A DNA stretch of 64,000 nt from Pseudomonadota bacterium (GTDB lineage: Bacteria > Pseudomonadota > Gammaproteobacteria > Burkholderiales > Chitinibacteraceae). A program made the translations under genes and the position numbers. The notes under the pieces were generated by a model. The model was given only the letters and a program-made list of their open reading frames with translations, made no database searches and was not told where the DNA came from. This document shows, one piece after another, positions 1-7,882 of the stretch. The first letter of the stretch is position 1; each line of letters starts with the position of its first letter. The stretch is taken from assembly GCA_018261735.1 (NCBI GenBank), contig JAGTRM010000012.1, positions 1 through 64,000 of the forward strand, in the 5' to 3' direction.

Positions 1-294
1 TACAGCGGAAGCCTTGGCCTTGGCAGCCTTCTTGGCTTTCTTGGCAGCCGGCTTGGAAGCAACGGCGGATGCGTCAGCTTGAGCCTTCTTGGCCGGTGCC
101 GAAGCAGCAGCGGAAGCCTTCTTCTCGGCTTGAGCCTTGGAGGCTACGGCCGAAGCCTTAACCTTCTTGGTGGCCTTCTTTTCAACCTTGACAGCCTTCA
201 CAGCGGAAGCCGGAGCGGAAGCATCAGCAGCTACGGTGAAAGTAGCGGCAGTTGCGAAAACACCAGCAACCAAAATCGCGATCAGTTTTTTCAT
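1..294 (-). CDS. Asr-like secreted Ala/Lys-rich protein (C-terminus beyond window)
   Basis: The frame is open from an ATG at 292-294 to the left edge of the window, giving 98 codons without a stop. It begins with a typical signal peptide (MKKLIAILVAG, then a short hydrophobic run and an AxA-type site near residues 20-23). The mature part is built almost entirely of Ala, Lys, Ser, Val and Pro in repeated KKA/SAVASK-type blocks. This resembles E. coli Asr, the periplasmic acid-shock protein, in signal peptide, composition and low complexity, but low-complexity likeness is not proof of homology. It lies downstream of the rstA-rstB pair on the same strand, and an RstA-box-like site and a GATAAT -10 precede it. 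Another basic low-complexity periplasmic protein is possible. Confidence 0.7.
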   Translation of the reverse strand, partial: MKKLIAILVAGVFATAATFTVAADASAPASAVKAVKVEKKATKKVKASAVASKAQAEKKASAAASAPAKKAQADASAVASKPAAKKAKKAAKAKASAV

Positions 295-345
295 GGAAAT
301 CGTCCCCAACAAATGAGTGAGCACAAGTAATTTGTGTGTGGCTGC

Positions 346-351
346 ATTATC
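346..351 (-). promoter_or_regulatory. Putative -10 element of the Asr-like gene
   Basis: The minus strand reads GATAAT here. This predicts a transcription start near 339 and a leader of about 45 nt. The matching -35 position (minus-strand TCGAAT) is poor, so the promoter probably depends on an activator bound at the RstA-like box. Confidence 0.4.
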
Positions 352-393
352 AGGAGAGTGCGGGGAGGATTCGACGCATGGTTGGTAGCGGCA

Positions 394-407
394 TGTAACT
401 TTATGTA
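394..407 (-). promoter_or_regulatory. Candidate RstA box upstream of the Asr-like gene
   Basis: Read on the minus strand the site is TACATAAAGTTACA. The published E. coli RstA box is TACATNTNGTTACA, so 11 of the 12 specified positions match. It can also be read as a direct repeat TTACAT-N4-TTACAT, the usual architecture for OmpR/PhoB-family regulators. It lies about 100 bp upstream of the Asr-like start codon, and a GATAAT -10 hexamer sits at 346-351. No good -35 is visible at 369-374, which suits an activator-dependent promoter. The gene for an RstA-like regulator is about 1.4 kb away. Confidence 0.6.
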
Positions 408-443
408 AAAGATGCGACCCATTCCCATTTGGCGCTGGCAGCC

Positions 444-1772
444 TCAATTTACATAAAACCGGGCATCGCGCAAAGGGGTGGGCCAAGTGAGCGTGACGCG
501 GGCACCCCCTTGTGGCGAAGCCTCGATGGCGACATCGCCGCCATGCGCGCGCAACACCATGGCAACAATGGCCAGCCCAAGCCCGAAGCCGCCCGTGCGG
601 CGATTGCGGCTGGCATCCAGGCGCTCAAACGGCAACAACAAACGGACCCGCTCGCTTTCTGGAATACCCGGGCCATCATCGTCGACATGCAAGGTGGCCG
701 TATCCGCAGCCCAGAGCAGGGTCAGCTGAACCCGTTTGCCGCCATAACGCAGCGCGTTGTTCAACAGATTGCCGATAGCCCGCCCCAGATAGTAGCTGTC
801 CGCATCGACCAACGGGCACAAGGCCGTCGTTGCATTGACCACGTCAACCGGCCCGCCTTCAAAGGTGTATTCCGCCACCAAGCGCTCCAGCCAGGCCAGG
901 ATCTCCAGCGGCTGGCGCTCGATCTGCATTTCTGGCTTGTCGAGGCTGGACAAGGTCAGCCACTCTTCGATCAGCTGATCGATACTGGTGATATCCCGCT
1001 CGATCGCGGCAATGGCTGGCTCGACTTCCGCCCCGGACTTGATCGCCTCCAGCCGATAGCGCAGGCGAGCCAGCGGCGTGCGCAAATCATGCGAAATCGC
1101 ATCGATCATGGCACGGCGCGAACTGGTCAACTCCTGGACATCGTGCGCCATGCGATTGAAGGCGCCGCCCAGCAAGGCCAGCGCCGAATTCTCGTCCAGG
1201 GCAACGCGAGCGCTGAAATCGCCCTCGCCCAGGCGCCGCCCCTGCTGCGTCAACTCAAGCAGATCGCGCCAGAGCGGGCGCAGCCACAACCAGGCGGGAA
1301 CGCCGAGCGACAGGCTCATCAGGAACAGCGCCAGGATATCTTCAAGGCTGATCTGGTCGGTTTTCGACAAAAACGGAATCGGCCCGAGCACCACCATCAC
1401 ATCGGTTTGATGGATGCGATGCAGGTAGAGATCCTGATCGTACAGGCGAATGATGTCGCCATCGCGCAGTGCTTTCTGGTTCACCTGGGAAAGCAGATAG
1501 CTATCGAGCATTTCCACTTGCACCGGAACCGGTATCCTGCCGGCGATGCGCCGCACTTCGTCATGCCAGAGCGAGAAAGGCAGGTCGCCGAGCTCGCGCT
1601 CGATGATGGAAATGGTGGCGGAAAAAATATCGGTCAGATAGCGCTGGTTGGCCCGGTCCACGAGCTGCTTGTAGGCAGAGCCGATCAGCAGCGCGGCAAA
1701 CAGGAAGCCCATTGCCACGGTGAAGTAAAAACGCAGAAAAACCTGGCGCATGCTGTGGTGCGCAGGCTTCAT
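444..1772 (-). CDS. rstB: Sensor histidine kinase, RstB-like
   Basis: A membrane histidine kinase of about 442 residues. An N-terminal transmembrane helix is followed by a periplasmic domain of roughly 100 residues, a second helix (around residues 145-165), a HAMP linker, and the dimerisation/phosphoacceptor helix with ISHDLRTPLARLRYRLE (His near residue 228). The catalytic domain shows N-box NLLNNALRY, DDDGPGIP and GGFGLGLAI. Length and many stretches resemble E. coli RstB, including FERLDASRNRRTGG. The ATG at 1770-1772 overlaps the rstA stop in an ATGA arrangement, so the two are translationally coupled; a GTG three codons upstream is also open. The stimulus is unknown; in enterobacteria RstBA is tied to PhoPQ and acid response. 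Confidence 0.85.
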   Translation of the reverse strand: MKPAHHSMRQVFLRFYFTVAMGFLFAALLIGSAYKQLVDRANQRYLTDIFSATISIIERELGDLPFSLWHDEVRRIAGRIPVPVQVEMLDSYLLSQVNQKALRDGDIIRLYDQDLYLHRIHQTDVMVVLGPIPFLSKTDQISLEDILALFLMSLSLGVPAWLWLRPLWRDLLELTQQGRRLGEGDFSARVALDENSALALLGGAFNRMAHDVQELTSSRRAMIDAISHDLRTPLARLRYRLEAIKSGAEVEPAIAAIERDITSIDQLIEEWLTLSSLDKPEMQIERQPLEILAWLERLVAEYTFEGGPVDVVNATTALCPLVDADSYYLGRAIGNLLNNALRYGGKRVQLTLLWAADTATLHVDDDGPGIPESERVRLLLPFERLDASRNRRTGGFGLGLAIVAMVLRAHGGDVAIEASPQGGARVTLTWPTPLRDARFYVN

Positions 1773-2488
1773 TCCTGCCACCAGACATCGGTGACAAAGA
1801 GATAACCCCGGTGACGTATCGTCTTGATTTTACGCGGATCTTCGGGATCATCGGCCAGCTTCTTGCGCAAGCGCGAAATCGCCACGTCCATGCTGCGATC
1901 CATGCCATCGTAATCAATACCGCGCAGTTTCTTGAGCAAATGATCGCGCGACAGGATCTCACCGGCATGGCTCGCCAGCTCCCACAGCAGATCGAAGTCC
2001 CCGGTCGACAAATGCAAGGGCTCGCCGCGATAGCTGGCGGTGCGATTCTTGCTGTCGATCACCAGCTTGCCGAAGTTGAGCGCGGACTGCGGCTGCGGTG
2101 CTGCCGCCGGGCCGGTCGGCACGCCCTGATTCTGGCGCAACTGCGCGCGGATGCGTGCGAGCAGCACGGAAGGCGGCGTGGTTTTCACCACGTAATCGCT
2201 GGCGCCGATCTCGAAGCCGAGAATCTGGTTCATGTCGCTGTTGAGCGAGGTCAGCAGCACCACGGGGCCGGTATAAAATTCGCGCAGTTCGCGGCAAACG
2301 GTCAAGCCGTCCTTGCCCGGCAGCATGATATCCAGCAACACCAATGCCGGCGGATCGGCACGAACGGATTCGATCACGCACGAGCCTTCGCGCTTCAATT
2401 CCACTTCAAACTCGAAAGAGCGCAAGAAACTGCCAATCAGCTCGGCCAGATCAGGATCATCCTCGACAAACAGAATCCGGTTCTTCAC
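1769..2488 (-). CDS. rstA: OmpR/PhoB-family response regulator, RstA-like
   Basis: A 239-residue response regulator with a receiver domain (acidic pocket ED at residues 9-10, phosphoacceptor Asp near residue 53 in VLLDIMLPG, conserved Lys in DYVVK) and a C-terminal winged-helix DNA-binding domain (MDVAISRLRKKL, then IKTIRHRGYLF). The EFYTGPVVLLTSLNSDMNQILG region is RstA-like. The gene follows the YecA-family gene by 12 bp and overlaps the kinase gene by 4 bp. A candidate RstA box near 400 suggests that one target is the adjacent Asr-like gene; that link is inferred from the sequence. Confidence 0.87.
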   Translation of the reverse strand: MKNRILFVEDDPDLAELIGSFLRSFEFEVELKREGSCVIESVRADPPALVLLDIMLPGKDGLTVCRELREFYTGPVVLLTSLNSDMNQILGFEIGASDYVVKTTPPSVLLARIRAQLRQNQGVPTGPAAAPQPQSALNFGKLVIDSKNRTASYRGEPLHLSTGDFDLLWELASHAGEILSRDHLLKKLRGIDYDGMDRSMDVAISRLRKKLADDPEDPRKIKTIRHRGYLFVTDVWWQE

Positions 2489-2500
2489 GTTCTATACTCC

Positions 2501-3130
2501 CTAGCGCCGCCGCCCCTTGGCGCGTGCGGGCTTCTGGGTTTCAGCGCGTTGCCGGGCCCAGTATTCCTGCAGCACCGCGACGATTTCCGGCAACTCATCG
2601 GCCACTTCATCTTCAAACTGGTTGGGATCCTCGCCCGAGGCTTCCATCTCGGCCCGGCCTTCTTCATCGGCGCACATCACGATCGGCAGCAACGCCGAGC
2701 CATATTCCTCGTCGTCCAGCAACGGTTGCCATGCGGCCTCGTTCAGCGCCGCGCCAAACATGAAGCCCATACACCACGGCCGGGCAATCTGCAGCTCGTT
2801 TTCTTCGTCCAGATACAGGACTGGTTCATATTCTTCCGGATTGGTTTGCAGCTGCTGATCGATCTCGTTGTAAAGCATCACCACCAGTTCGACCAACCGG
2901 CCCGCTTCGGCCTTGGCGGCGAAATGCGCGGCCTGTGTCCCTTCGCCCCAGATTGGCGCCAGCCATTGCTCGGGATCGGCAATTTCCGGCCCGACCAGCA
3001 CGGCCGTGAGATAGCCTTGCAGCATGGAAAGATCCATGCAGTCTTCCGGCGTCAAATCGGAATCCAGCAACTGGGCCAGCTCGTCGAGTTGCGCTTCGGT
3101 CATCGGTTCAGTGGCTTGTGCGTTGGTCAT
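2501..3130 (-). CDS. YecA/UPF0149 family protein
   Basis: A very acidic 209-residue protein of the YecA/YgfB (UPF0149) family, recognisable by LTPEDCMDLSMLQGYLTAV near the N-terminus and PWCMGFMFGAAL in the middle. Family members are alpha-helical and of unclear function. Many YecA proteins end in a cysteine-rich SEC-C metal-binding motif; this one ends in a basic tail (AKGRRR) with no SEC-C. It is the first gene of the group running into rstA and rstB, 12 bp upstream of rstA. Whether it is functionally linked to the two-component system cannot be judged. Confidence 0.8.
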   Translation of the reverse strand: MTNAQATEPMTEAQLDELAQLLDSDLTPEDCMDLSMLQGYLTAVLVGPEIADPEQWLAPIWGEGTQAAHFAAKAEAGRLVELVVMLYNEIDQQLQTNPEEYEPVLYLDEENELQIARPWCMGFMFGAALNEAAWQPLLDDEEYGSALLPIVMCADEEGRAEMEASGEDPNQFEDEVADELPEIVAVLQEYWARQRAETQKPARAKGRRR

Positions 3131-3330
3131 GAAAGAGCTCCGTGGGGGTATCCGTGATAGGGAACGGGAGCGAACGCTAGCGACCAGCTTCTGTCGCCTG
3201 GGAAGTCACTCGGCTTGCCGCGCCCGAATCCTGCTATTGTCGCCCGGATTCAAGCCGGGCGAAAGCATTGCCACGATGCCATCCGTCACGAAACAACACC
3301 GCACTGCTTGCTCGTGTCACCCCCGACGCG

Positions 3331-3366
3331 TAAAAAACAAGGGGATTGCATGGCTGCAATCCCCTT
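3331..3366 (-). terminator. Rho-independent terminator after the thioesterase gene
   Basis: A perfect 12-bp inverted repeat (3339-3350 with 3355-3366, 4-nt loop) is followed on the minus strand by a six-T run at 3332-3337. It lies just past the stop of the thioesterase gene. The remaining 3131-3330 interval contains no convincing gene. Confidence 0.85.
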
Positions 3367-3393
3367 CAACCGCATCCTGGCTCGCCAGAAGAC

Positions 3394-3846
3394 TTACTTC
3401 AAACGCTGCGCGCGGCGCGCCTCGGCCTCCTGCCAGCGGCGCCGGGCTTCCTCGCTTTCCAGTGTCAGCGCTGGCAGTGGCACCGGCTTGCCATCGTCCC
3501 CCATCGCCACCATGGTGAAGAAGCAGCTGTTGGTATGGCGCACCGAGTTGTTGCGGATATCCTCGGCCACCACCTTGATGCCGACTTCCATCGAGGTGCG
3601 ACCGGTGTAATTGACACTGGCGAGAAAAGTCACCAGCTCGCCGACATGGATCGGCTGCTTGAAAGTCACCCTGTCGACCGAGAGGGTGACGACATAGGCG
3701 CCGGCATAGCGGCTGGCACAGGCATAGGCCACCTGGTCCAGCAACTTCAGCAGCGCGCCGCCATGCACATTGCCGGAAAAATTGGCCATGTCCGGCGTCA
3801 TCAGCACGGTCATGGAAAGCTGGTGGCGGGGAAGCGCGTCGGACAT
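3394..3846 (-). CDS. Acyl-CoA thioesterase (hotdog fold)
   Basis: A protein of 150 residues with a single hotdog thioesterase domain of the YciA/BFIT type. The active-site segment is NVHGGALLKLLDQVAYACASRYAG, with further family motifs in TLSVDRVTFKQPIHVGELVTF and a C-terminal Arg-rich helix. It is expected to hydrolyse acyl-CoA esters in the cytoplasm; the chain-length preference cannot be read from sequence. I chose the ATG at 3844-3846 because AGGA lies nine bases upstream; the ATG at 3853-3855 has that AGGA directly abutting it. It follows the aldo/keto reductase gene closely and is probably cotranscribed with it. Confidence 0.82.
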   Translation of the reverse strand: MSDALPRHQLSMTVLMTPDMANFSGNVHGGALLKLLDQVAYACASRYAGAYVVTLSVDRVTFKQPIHVGELVTFLASVNYTGRTSMEVGIKVVAEDIRNNSVRHTNSCFFTMVAMGDDGKPVPLPALTLESEEARRRWQEAEARRAQRLK

Positions 3847-3857
3847 GGGTTGCATTC

Positions 3858-4844
3858 CTACCAGAGAGGGTGAACTTGCGGTTTGATCAGCCGCTCGTAA
3901 ATATCGGCCACCGCGGCCATCTGCGCGGCGCCAAGCGGCGGCAAGGCGCTGGCCTGGATGTTGCGCACAGCCTGCTCCGGACGACTGGCGCCCGGAATCA
4001 CGCTGCTAACCGCATCGAACATCAGACACCAGCGCAGCGCACTGGCAGCAAGACCCGGCTCGGCCGGGAAATGCTGTTTCAGTTCCTCAACCGCAGCCAG
4101 ACCTGTTTCGAAATCGACGCCGGAGAAAGTCTCGCCCTTGTCGAAAGCTTCGCCTTGACGATTGAAAAGCCGGTGATCCTTGGCATCGAATTGCGTTTCA
4201 CGGTTGATCTTGCCGGTGAGCAGGCCACTCGCCAGCGGCACGCGCACGATCACGCCGATATTGCTTTTCTGCGCCGCCGGGAAAAAGGCTTCGATCGGTT
4301 TCTGGCGGAACATGTTGAAGATGATCTGGATCGTGGCCAGTCCGTCATGTTCGATCGCCTGCAAGGCTTCTTCCACTTTTTCGACACTGGCGCCGAAATG
4401 GCGGATCTTGCCTTCCTGCTTCAGCTTCGCAAGTTCGCCAAAGACATCGGCCTTGGCATAAACCGGCGTCGGCGGGCAATGCAGCTGCACCAGATCGAGC
4501 GTTTCCAGCCCGGTGTTTTGCAGCGCCTCTTCCACGAACCGGCGAATGCTCTGTGGGTTATAACCGGCGGCATCATGCGGATTCAGCCGGCGACCGACCT
4601 TGGTGGCAATGAACAACTGGTCGCGACGCGCCTTGACCACCTTGCCGACCACGCGTTCGCTCTGCTGGCCGCTGTACACGTCGGCGGTATCGATGAAATT
4701 CACGCCCGCATCGATGGCGGCGAGCAAGGTGCGCTCGGCCAGCGCCGCATCGAACGGCTGACCCCAAGTACCACCGACCTGCCAAGTACCTAAACCGATT
4801 TCAGAAACCTTGAAGCCTGTCTTGCCCAATAGGCGGTAATTCAT
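3858..4844 (-). CDS. Aldo/keto reductase
   Basis: A 328-residue NAD(P)H-dependent aldo/keto reductase with a TIM-barrel fold. The catalytic tetrad residues are visible: Asp and Tyr in FIDTADVYSGQQSE, Lys in IATKVGRR and His in LDLVQLHCPP. The C-terminal cofactor-binding part reads SSVIPGASRPEQAVRNI. It is full length for the family. It sits between the lipA terminator and the thioesterase gene, and both genes probably form one short unit. The substrate cannot be inferred. Confidence 0.85.
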   Translation of the reverse strand: MNYRLLGKTGFKVSEIGLGTWQVGGTWGQPFDAALAERTLLAAIDAGVNFIDTADVYSGQQSERVVGKVVKARRDQLFIATKVGRRLNPHDAAGYNPQSIRRFVEEALQNTGLETLDLVQLHCPPTPVYAKADVFGELAKLKQEGKIRHFGASVEKVEEALQAIEHDGLATIQIIFNMFRQKPIEAFFPAAQKSNIGVIVRVPLASGLLTGKINRETQFDAKDHRLFNRQGEAFDKGETFSGVDFETGLAAVEELKQHFPAEPGLAASALRWCLMFDAVSSVIPGASRPEQAVRNIQASALPPLGAAQMAAVADIYERLIKPQVHPLW

Positions 4845-4854
4845 TGTTCACCCC

Positions 4855-4880
4855 ATCAAAAAAGGCGGCCTCGGCCGCCT
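4855..4880 (-). terminator. Rho-independent terminator of lipB-lipA
   Basis: An 8-bp G+C stem (4863-4870 with 4873-4880) lies seven bases past the lipA stop and is followed on the minus strand by a run of six T's. Confidence 0.8.
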
Positions 4881-4886
4881 GTTTAT

Positions 4887-5852
4887 TTAGACACCGGCGT
4901 GATGCGCCTGCTGATCCGCATGGTAAGAACTGCGCACCATCGCGCCGACCGCAGCATGCTTGAAGCCGATTTCGTAGGCGTATTCCTCGAAGCGCTTGAA
5001 CTGGTCCGGATGCACGTAGCGCAGCACCGGCAAGTGACCGTTCGAGGGCTGCAGGTACTGGCCCAGCGTCAGCATGTCGATGTCGTGCGCACGCATGTCG
5101 CGCAGCAGTTCGTACACTTCCTCGTCGGTCTCTCCCAGGCCAACCATGATGCCGGACTTGGTCGGGATGTGCGGGAAGCGCGCCTTGAAATCCTTCAACA
5201 GCTGCAGCGAGTGAGCATAATCGGCGCCGGGGCGGGCCTGCTTGTACAAACGCGGCACGGTTTCCAGATTGTGGTTCATCACGTCCGGCAGACCCGTGGC
5301 GAAGATGTCGAGCGCAACATCGGCACGGCCGCGAAAATCCGGAACCAGCACTTCGATCTGGGTATTAGGCGAGAGCTCGCGCGTCTTGGTGATGCAGTCG
5401 ACGAAATGCTGCGCACCGCCATCGCGCAGGTCATCGCGGTCGACCGAGGTGATCACCACATACTTGAGCTTGAGCGCGGCGATGGTCTCGGCCATGTGCT
5501 GCGGTTCGTTCGCATCGAGCGGATTGGGGCGGCCATGACCGACATCGCAGAACGGGCAGCGCCGGGTGCAGATGTCGCCCATGATCATGAACGTGGCCGT
5601 GCCCTTGCCAAAGCATTCGCCGATGTTCGGACAGGTGGCTTCCTCGCAGACCGTGTGCAGCTTCTGGCTGCGCAGGATTTCCTTGATCTCGTAGAAGCGG
5701 CCATTGAGCGACGGCGCCTGCACGCGAATCCACTCGGGTTTTTTCAGCTTCTGTTCCAGCGGCACCACCTTGATCGGGATACGCGCGGTCTTGGCTTCGC
5801 CCTTGAGCTTTTCACCTGCGACCACGCCGGCGGGCTTGTTTTCTGCTGTCAT
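4887..5852 (-). CDS. lipA: Lipoyl synthase
   Basis: A 321-residue radical SAM enzyme that inserts two sulfurs into protein-bound octanoyl chains to make the lipoyl cofactor of 2-oxoacid dehydrogenases and the glycine cleavage system. The auxiliary cluster cysteines are C69, C74 and C80 ([12 protein letters not shown]), and the radical-SAM cluster cysteines are C95, C99 and C102 (CTRRCPFC). The C-terminal RSSYHAD is typical. Length matches E. coli LipA. It is the last gene of dacC-dat-ybeD-lipB-lipA, and a terminator follows directly. Confidence 0.97.
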   Translation of the reverse strand: MTAENKPAGVVAGEKLKGEAKTARIPIKVVPLEQKLKKPEWIRVQAPSLNGRFYEIKEILRSQKLHTVCEEATCPNIGECFGKGTATFMIMGDICTRRCPFCDVGHGRPNPLDANEPQHMAETIAALKLKYVVITSVDRDDLRDGGAQHFVDCITKTRELSPNTQIEVLVPDFRGRADVALDIFATGLPDVMNHNLETVPRLYKQARPGADYAHSLQLLKDFKARFPHIPTKSGIMVGLGETDEEVYELLRDMRAHDIDMLTLGQYLQPSNGHLPVLRYVHPDQFKRFEEYAYEIGFKHAAVGAMVRSSYHADQQAHHAGV

Positions 5853-5930
5853 TGTTCGTTCCTGTCTGCTGCCAATCGGGGACGGGGTTGGGTCCGTCAG
5901 TCATGAAAGGATGAAGCCATTCGCTGCGAA

Positions 5931-6653
5931 TCAAGCGTCGACGACCGCCTTCAATCCAAGATTGTTGAGAATGCTTCTCGATAGTTTAACGGCGACACGG
6001 GCAGGTGTCTCGTCAATAAAACCATAATCGGCCAGCTGGGTGACCTGCAGCCCCGCATAGCCGCACGGATTGATGCGGCTGAATGGTTCCAGATCCATGT
6101 TCACGTTGAACGACAGGCCGTGGTAACTGCAGCCGTTACGAATACGCAGGCCCAGCGCAGCGATCTTGGCCTCGACGCCGTCGCGCATCACATAAACGCC
6201 GGGCGCATCGACCTTGCCGTAGGCCGCGACATCATATTGGGCCAGCACATCGATCACGCTCTGTTCCAGCTTGCGCACCAGTTCGCGCACACCCAGCTTG
6301 TGGCGCTTCAGATCGAGCAGCAGATAGGCGACCAGCTGGCCCGGGCCGTGATAGGTCACCTGCCCGCCGCGATCGATCTGCACGATCGGAATAGCGCCCG
6401 GGTTGAGTACATGTTCCGGCTTGCCGGCCTGGCCCTGCGTGTAGACCGGCGGGTGCTCGAGCAGCCACAGCTCGTCCGGCGTGGTTTCACCGCGCGCGGC
6501 GGTGAATTCCTGCATCGCCTGCCAGGTGGGGACGTATTCGGCCAGCCCCAATGGCTTGATGGTGAGTGGTGAGTGGGGAATGGGGGGATGCAACAGCACA
6601 TTCGCAGCACGTTCCCACTCCCCGCTCGCCACTCCCCACTCCCGGGCGTTCAC
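5931..6653 (-). CDS. lipB: Octanoyltransferase
   Basis: LipB transfers octanoate from acyl carrier protein to lipoyl domains, ahead of LipA. The conserved region has [16 protein letters not shown], Lys163 in VEAKIAALG, and the catalytic Cys197 in INPCGYAG. The only usable start seen is GTG at 6651-6653, which overlaps the ybeD stop. This gives 240 residues with an odd N-terminus of about 30 residues encoded by an imperfect GGGAGTGG-type inverted repeat (6560-6645). A TTG at the normal family start (IKPLG) is possible but lacks a clear ribosome site. The core protein is certain; the extreme N-terminus is not. Confidence 0.93.
   Translation of the reverse strand: MNAREWGVASGEWERAANVLLHPPIPHSPLTIKPLGLAEYVPTWQAMQEFTAARGETTPDELWLLEHPPVYTQGQAGKPEHVLNPGAIPIVQIDRGGQVTYHGPGQLVAYLLLDLKRHKLGVRELVRKLEQSVIDVLAQYDVAAYGKVDAPGVYVMRDGVEAKIAALGLRIRNGCSYHGLSFNVNMDLEPFSRINPCGYAGLQVTQLADYGFIDETPARVAVKLSRSILNNLGLKAVVDA
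6560..6645. repeat. Imperfect inverted repeat of GAGTGGGGA-type units inside the lipB 5' end
   Basis: The left arm (about 6562-6590) carries GGTGAGTGGTGAGTGGGGAA and the right arm (about 6612-6645) carries the complementary CCACTCCCCGCTCGCCACTC pattern. About 25 nt separates the arms. A related pattern (GGGAGCGGGA with CATTCCCTACT and ACTCCCTACT) lies between panB and panC at 11875-11955. This looks like a dispersed short repeat of otherwise intergenic location. Confidence 0.6.
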
Positions 6654-6934
6654 AGCACCATCCTCACCAACGGATGTGTCTTCAACGCCGCATCCAGCGC
6701 GTGGAACTGATCAATGGTGTGAAAAGTGGCCAAGAGCGTGGCCGCATAATAATTGCCGCTGCTGCTGGCACGGATCGAGATCAGCTCAATCGTAAAACCG
6801 GGCACCAGCCGGGCGGTCAAGTCGACGAGTTCCAGGCGGAAGACTTCTTCGGCCACACCCTTGTGGCTGACGGCCTTGACCGGGATCAGCGCGGGGAACT
6901 GCAGCAAGTCTTCGAGTTTGGGGGTCGGGTTCAT
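6650..6934 (-). CDS. ybeD: YbeD/DUF493 family protein
   Basis: A 94-residue protein of the YbeD (DUF493) family, a small ferredoxin-like alpha/beta fold of unknown biochemical role, conserved next to lipB in many proteobacteria. Recognisable parts are [13 protein letters not shown] near the N-terminus, [15 protein letters not shown] and the C-terminal [11 protein letters not shown]. The ATG at 6932-6934 gives the family length; an upstream in-frame ATG would overlap dat and add a non-conserved segment. Its stop overlaps the lipB GTG. Confidence 0.9.
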   Translation of the reverse strand: MNPTPKLEDLLQFPALIPVKAVSHKGVAEEVFRLELVDLTARLVPGFTIELISIRASSSGNYYAATLLATFHTIDQFHALDAALKTHPLVRMVL

Positions 6935-6950
6935 GGTGGCTTCTTGTGGT

Positions 6951-7823
6951 TCAGCGAACAGGGCGCATTTTCGCGACCTTGAACGCCTGATAAAAATCAT
7001 TCATGCGGCGATAGATGGGGCCGGGCACGCCATTTCCAACCGGCCGCCCGTCAAGTTCCACCACGGCGAGAATTTCCTTGCTGGAGGACGTGATCCACAC
7101 TTCGTCAGCGCTACGCAGATCAGCTTCGGAAATTTCGCACAAGACCAGCGGCAAGCCGTGCGCAGCGGCCAGCTCCTGCACCACGTCGTAAGTGATACCG
7201 GTCAGCATGCGCTCCGACGGTGGCGGCGCCTGGATCACGCCGGCACGGACAACAAACACATTGCTCGCCCCGCCTTCGATCAGCCAGCCATCGCGCAGCA
7301 GGATCACCTCGGCCGCACCGGCCTCGACCGCCTTCTGCTTGAGCAGCACGTTGGCGATCAGCGAACAGGTCTTGATATTGCAGCGGCTCCAGCGGATATC
7401 GTCCGCCGAAACCGCCGCCACACCGTGCAAGACCAGTTCGGGCGCAGGTGGCAACAGCGGCTCGGCATAGACAAAAACCGTCGGTTGGACCTCGCTCGGG
7501 AAAGTATGGCTGCGCGGCCAGGCCGGGCCGCGCGTCACCTGCAGGTAAACCGATTGATCGACAAAATCCTGGGCCGCGATGATCCGGCTGACGATGCGTT
7601 TCCACTCGTCTTGCGGGTGCGGATCGGGAATTTCCACCGCCGCCAGGCTGCGGCCCAGGCGGCGCAAATGATCGACCAAGCGAAACGGCTGGCGGTCATA
7701 GACCGGGATCAGCTCGTAAACGCCGTCGCCAAACAGAAAGCCGCGATCCATGACCGAAACCTGCAGCCCGGCCAGCGGCGCATAGCAGCCATTCAGGTAG
7801 GCAAGGCAATCAGGAATCAGCAT
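6951..7823 (-). CDS. dat: D-amino-acid transaminase (class IV)
   Basis: A 290-residue fold-type IV PLP aminotransferase. Lys151 in RCNIKTCSL is the expected Schiff-base lysine, and IEGGASNVF carries the conserved glutamate region. The N-terminal MDRGFLFGDGVYE is typical of D-alanine transaminases. It likely interconverts D-alanine and 2-oxo acids, supplying D-Glu or D-Ala for peptidoglycan, which fits its place between a D,D-carboxypeptidase gene and ybeD. The branched-chain and aminodeoxychorismate lyase relatives share the fold; the dacC context favours D-amino-acid transaminase. Confidence 0.87.
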   Translation of the reverse strand: MLIPDCLAYLNGCYAPLAGLQVSVMDRGFLFGDGVYELIPVYDRQPFRLVDHLRRLGRSLAAVEIPDPHPQDEWKRIVSRIIAAQDFVDQSVYLQVTRGPAWPRSHTFPSEVQPTVFVYAEPLLPPAPELVLHGVAAVSADDIRWSRCNIKTCSLIANVLLKQKAVEAGAAEVILLRDGWLIEGGASNVFVVRAGVIQAPPPSERMLTGITYDVVQELAAAHGLPLVLCEISEADLRSADEVWITSSSKEILAVVELDGRPVGNGVPGPIYRRMNDFYQAFKVAKMRPVR

Positions 7824-7882
7824 GCAGCCCTCCCATCAATAGGTACGAGCGCCATCCCGCAGTAACTCATCCAGCGTGGCGC

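Noticed and set aside
429..1805. A 458-codon plus-strand open frame
   Set aside because: It is antisense to rstB, has the compositional look of a high-GC shadow frame and no family motifs; the minus-strand kinase accounts for the sequence.
3131..3330. A gene between the thioesterase terminator and the YecA-family gene
   Set aside because: Only short frames without ribosome sites occur; the interval is probably the yecA promoter region.
6560..6650. Possible CRISPR-like array from repeated GAGTGGGG units
   Set aside because: Units are 7-9 bp, adjacent and degenerate, with no spacers of constant length and no cas gene nearby.
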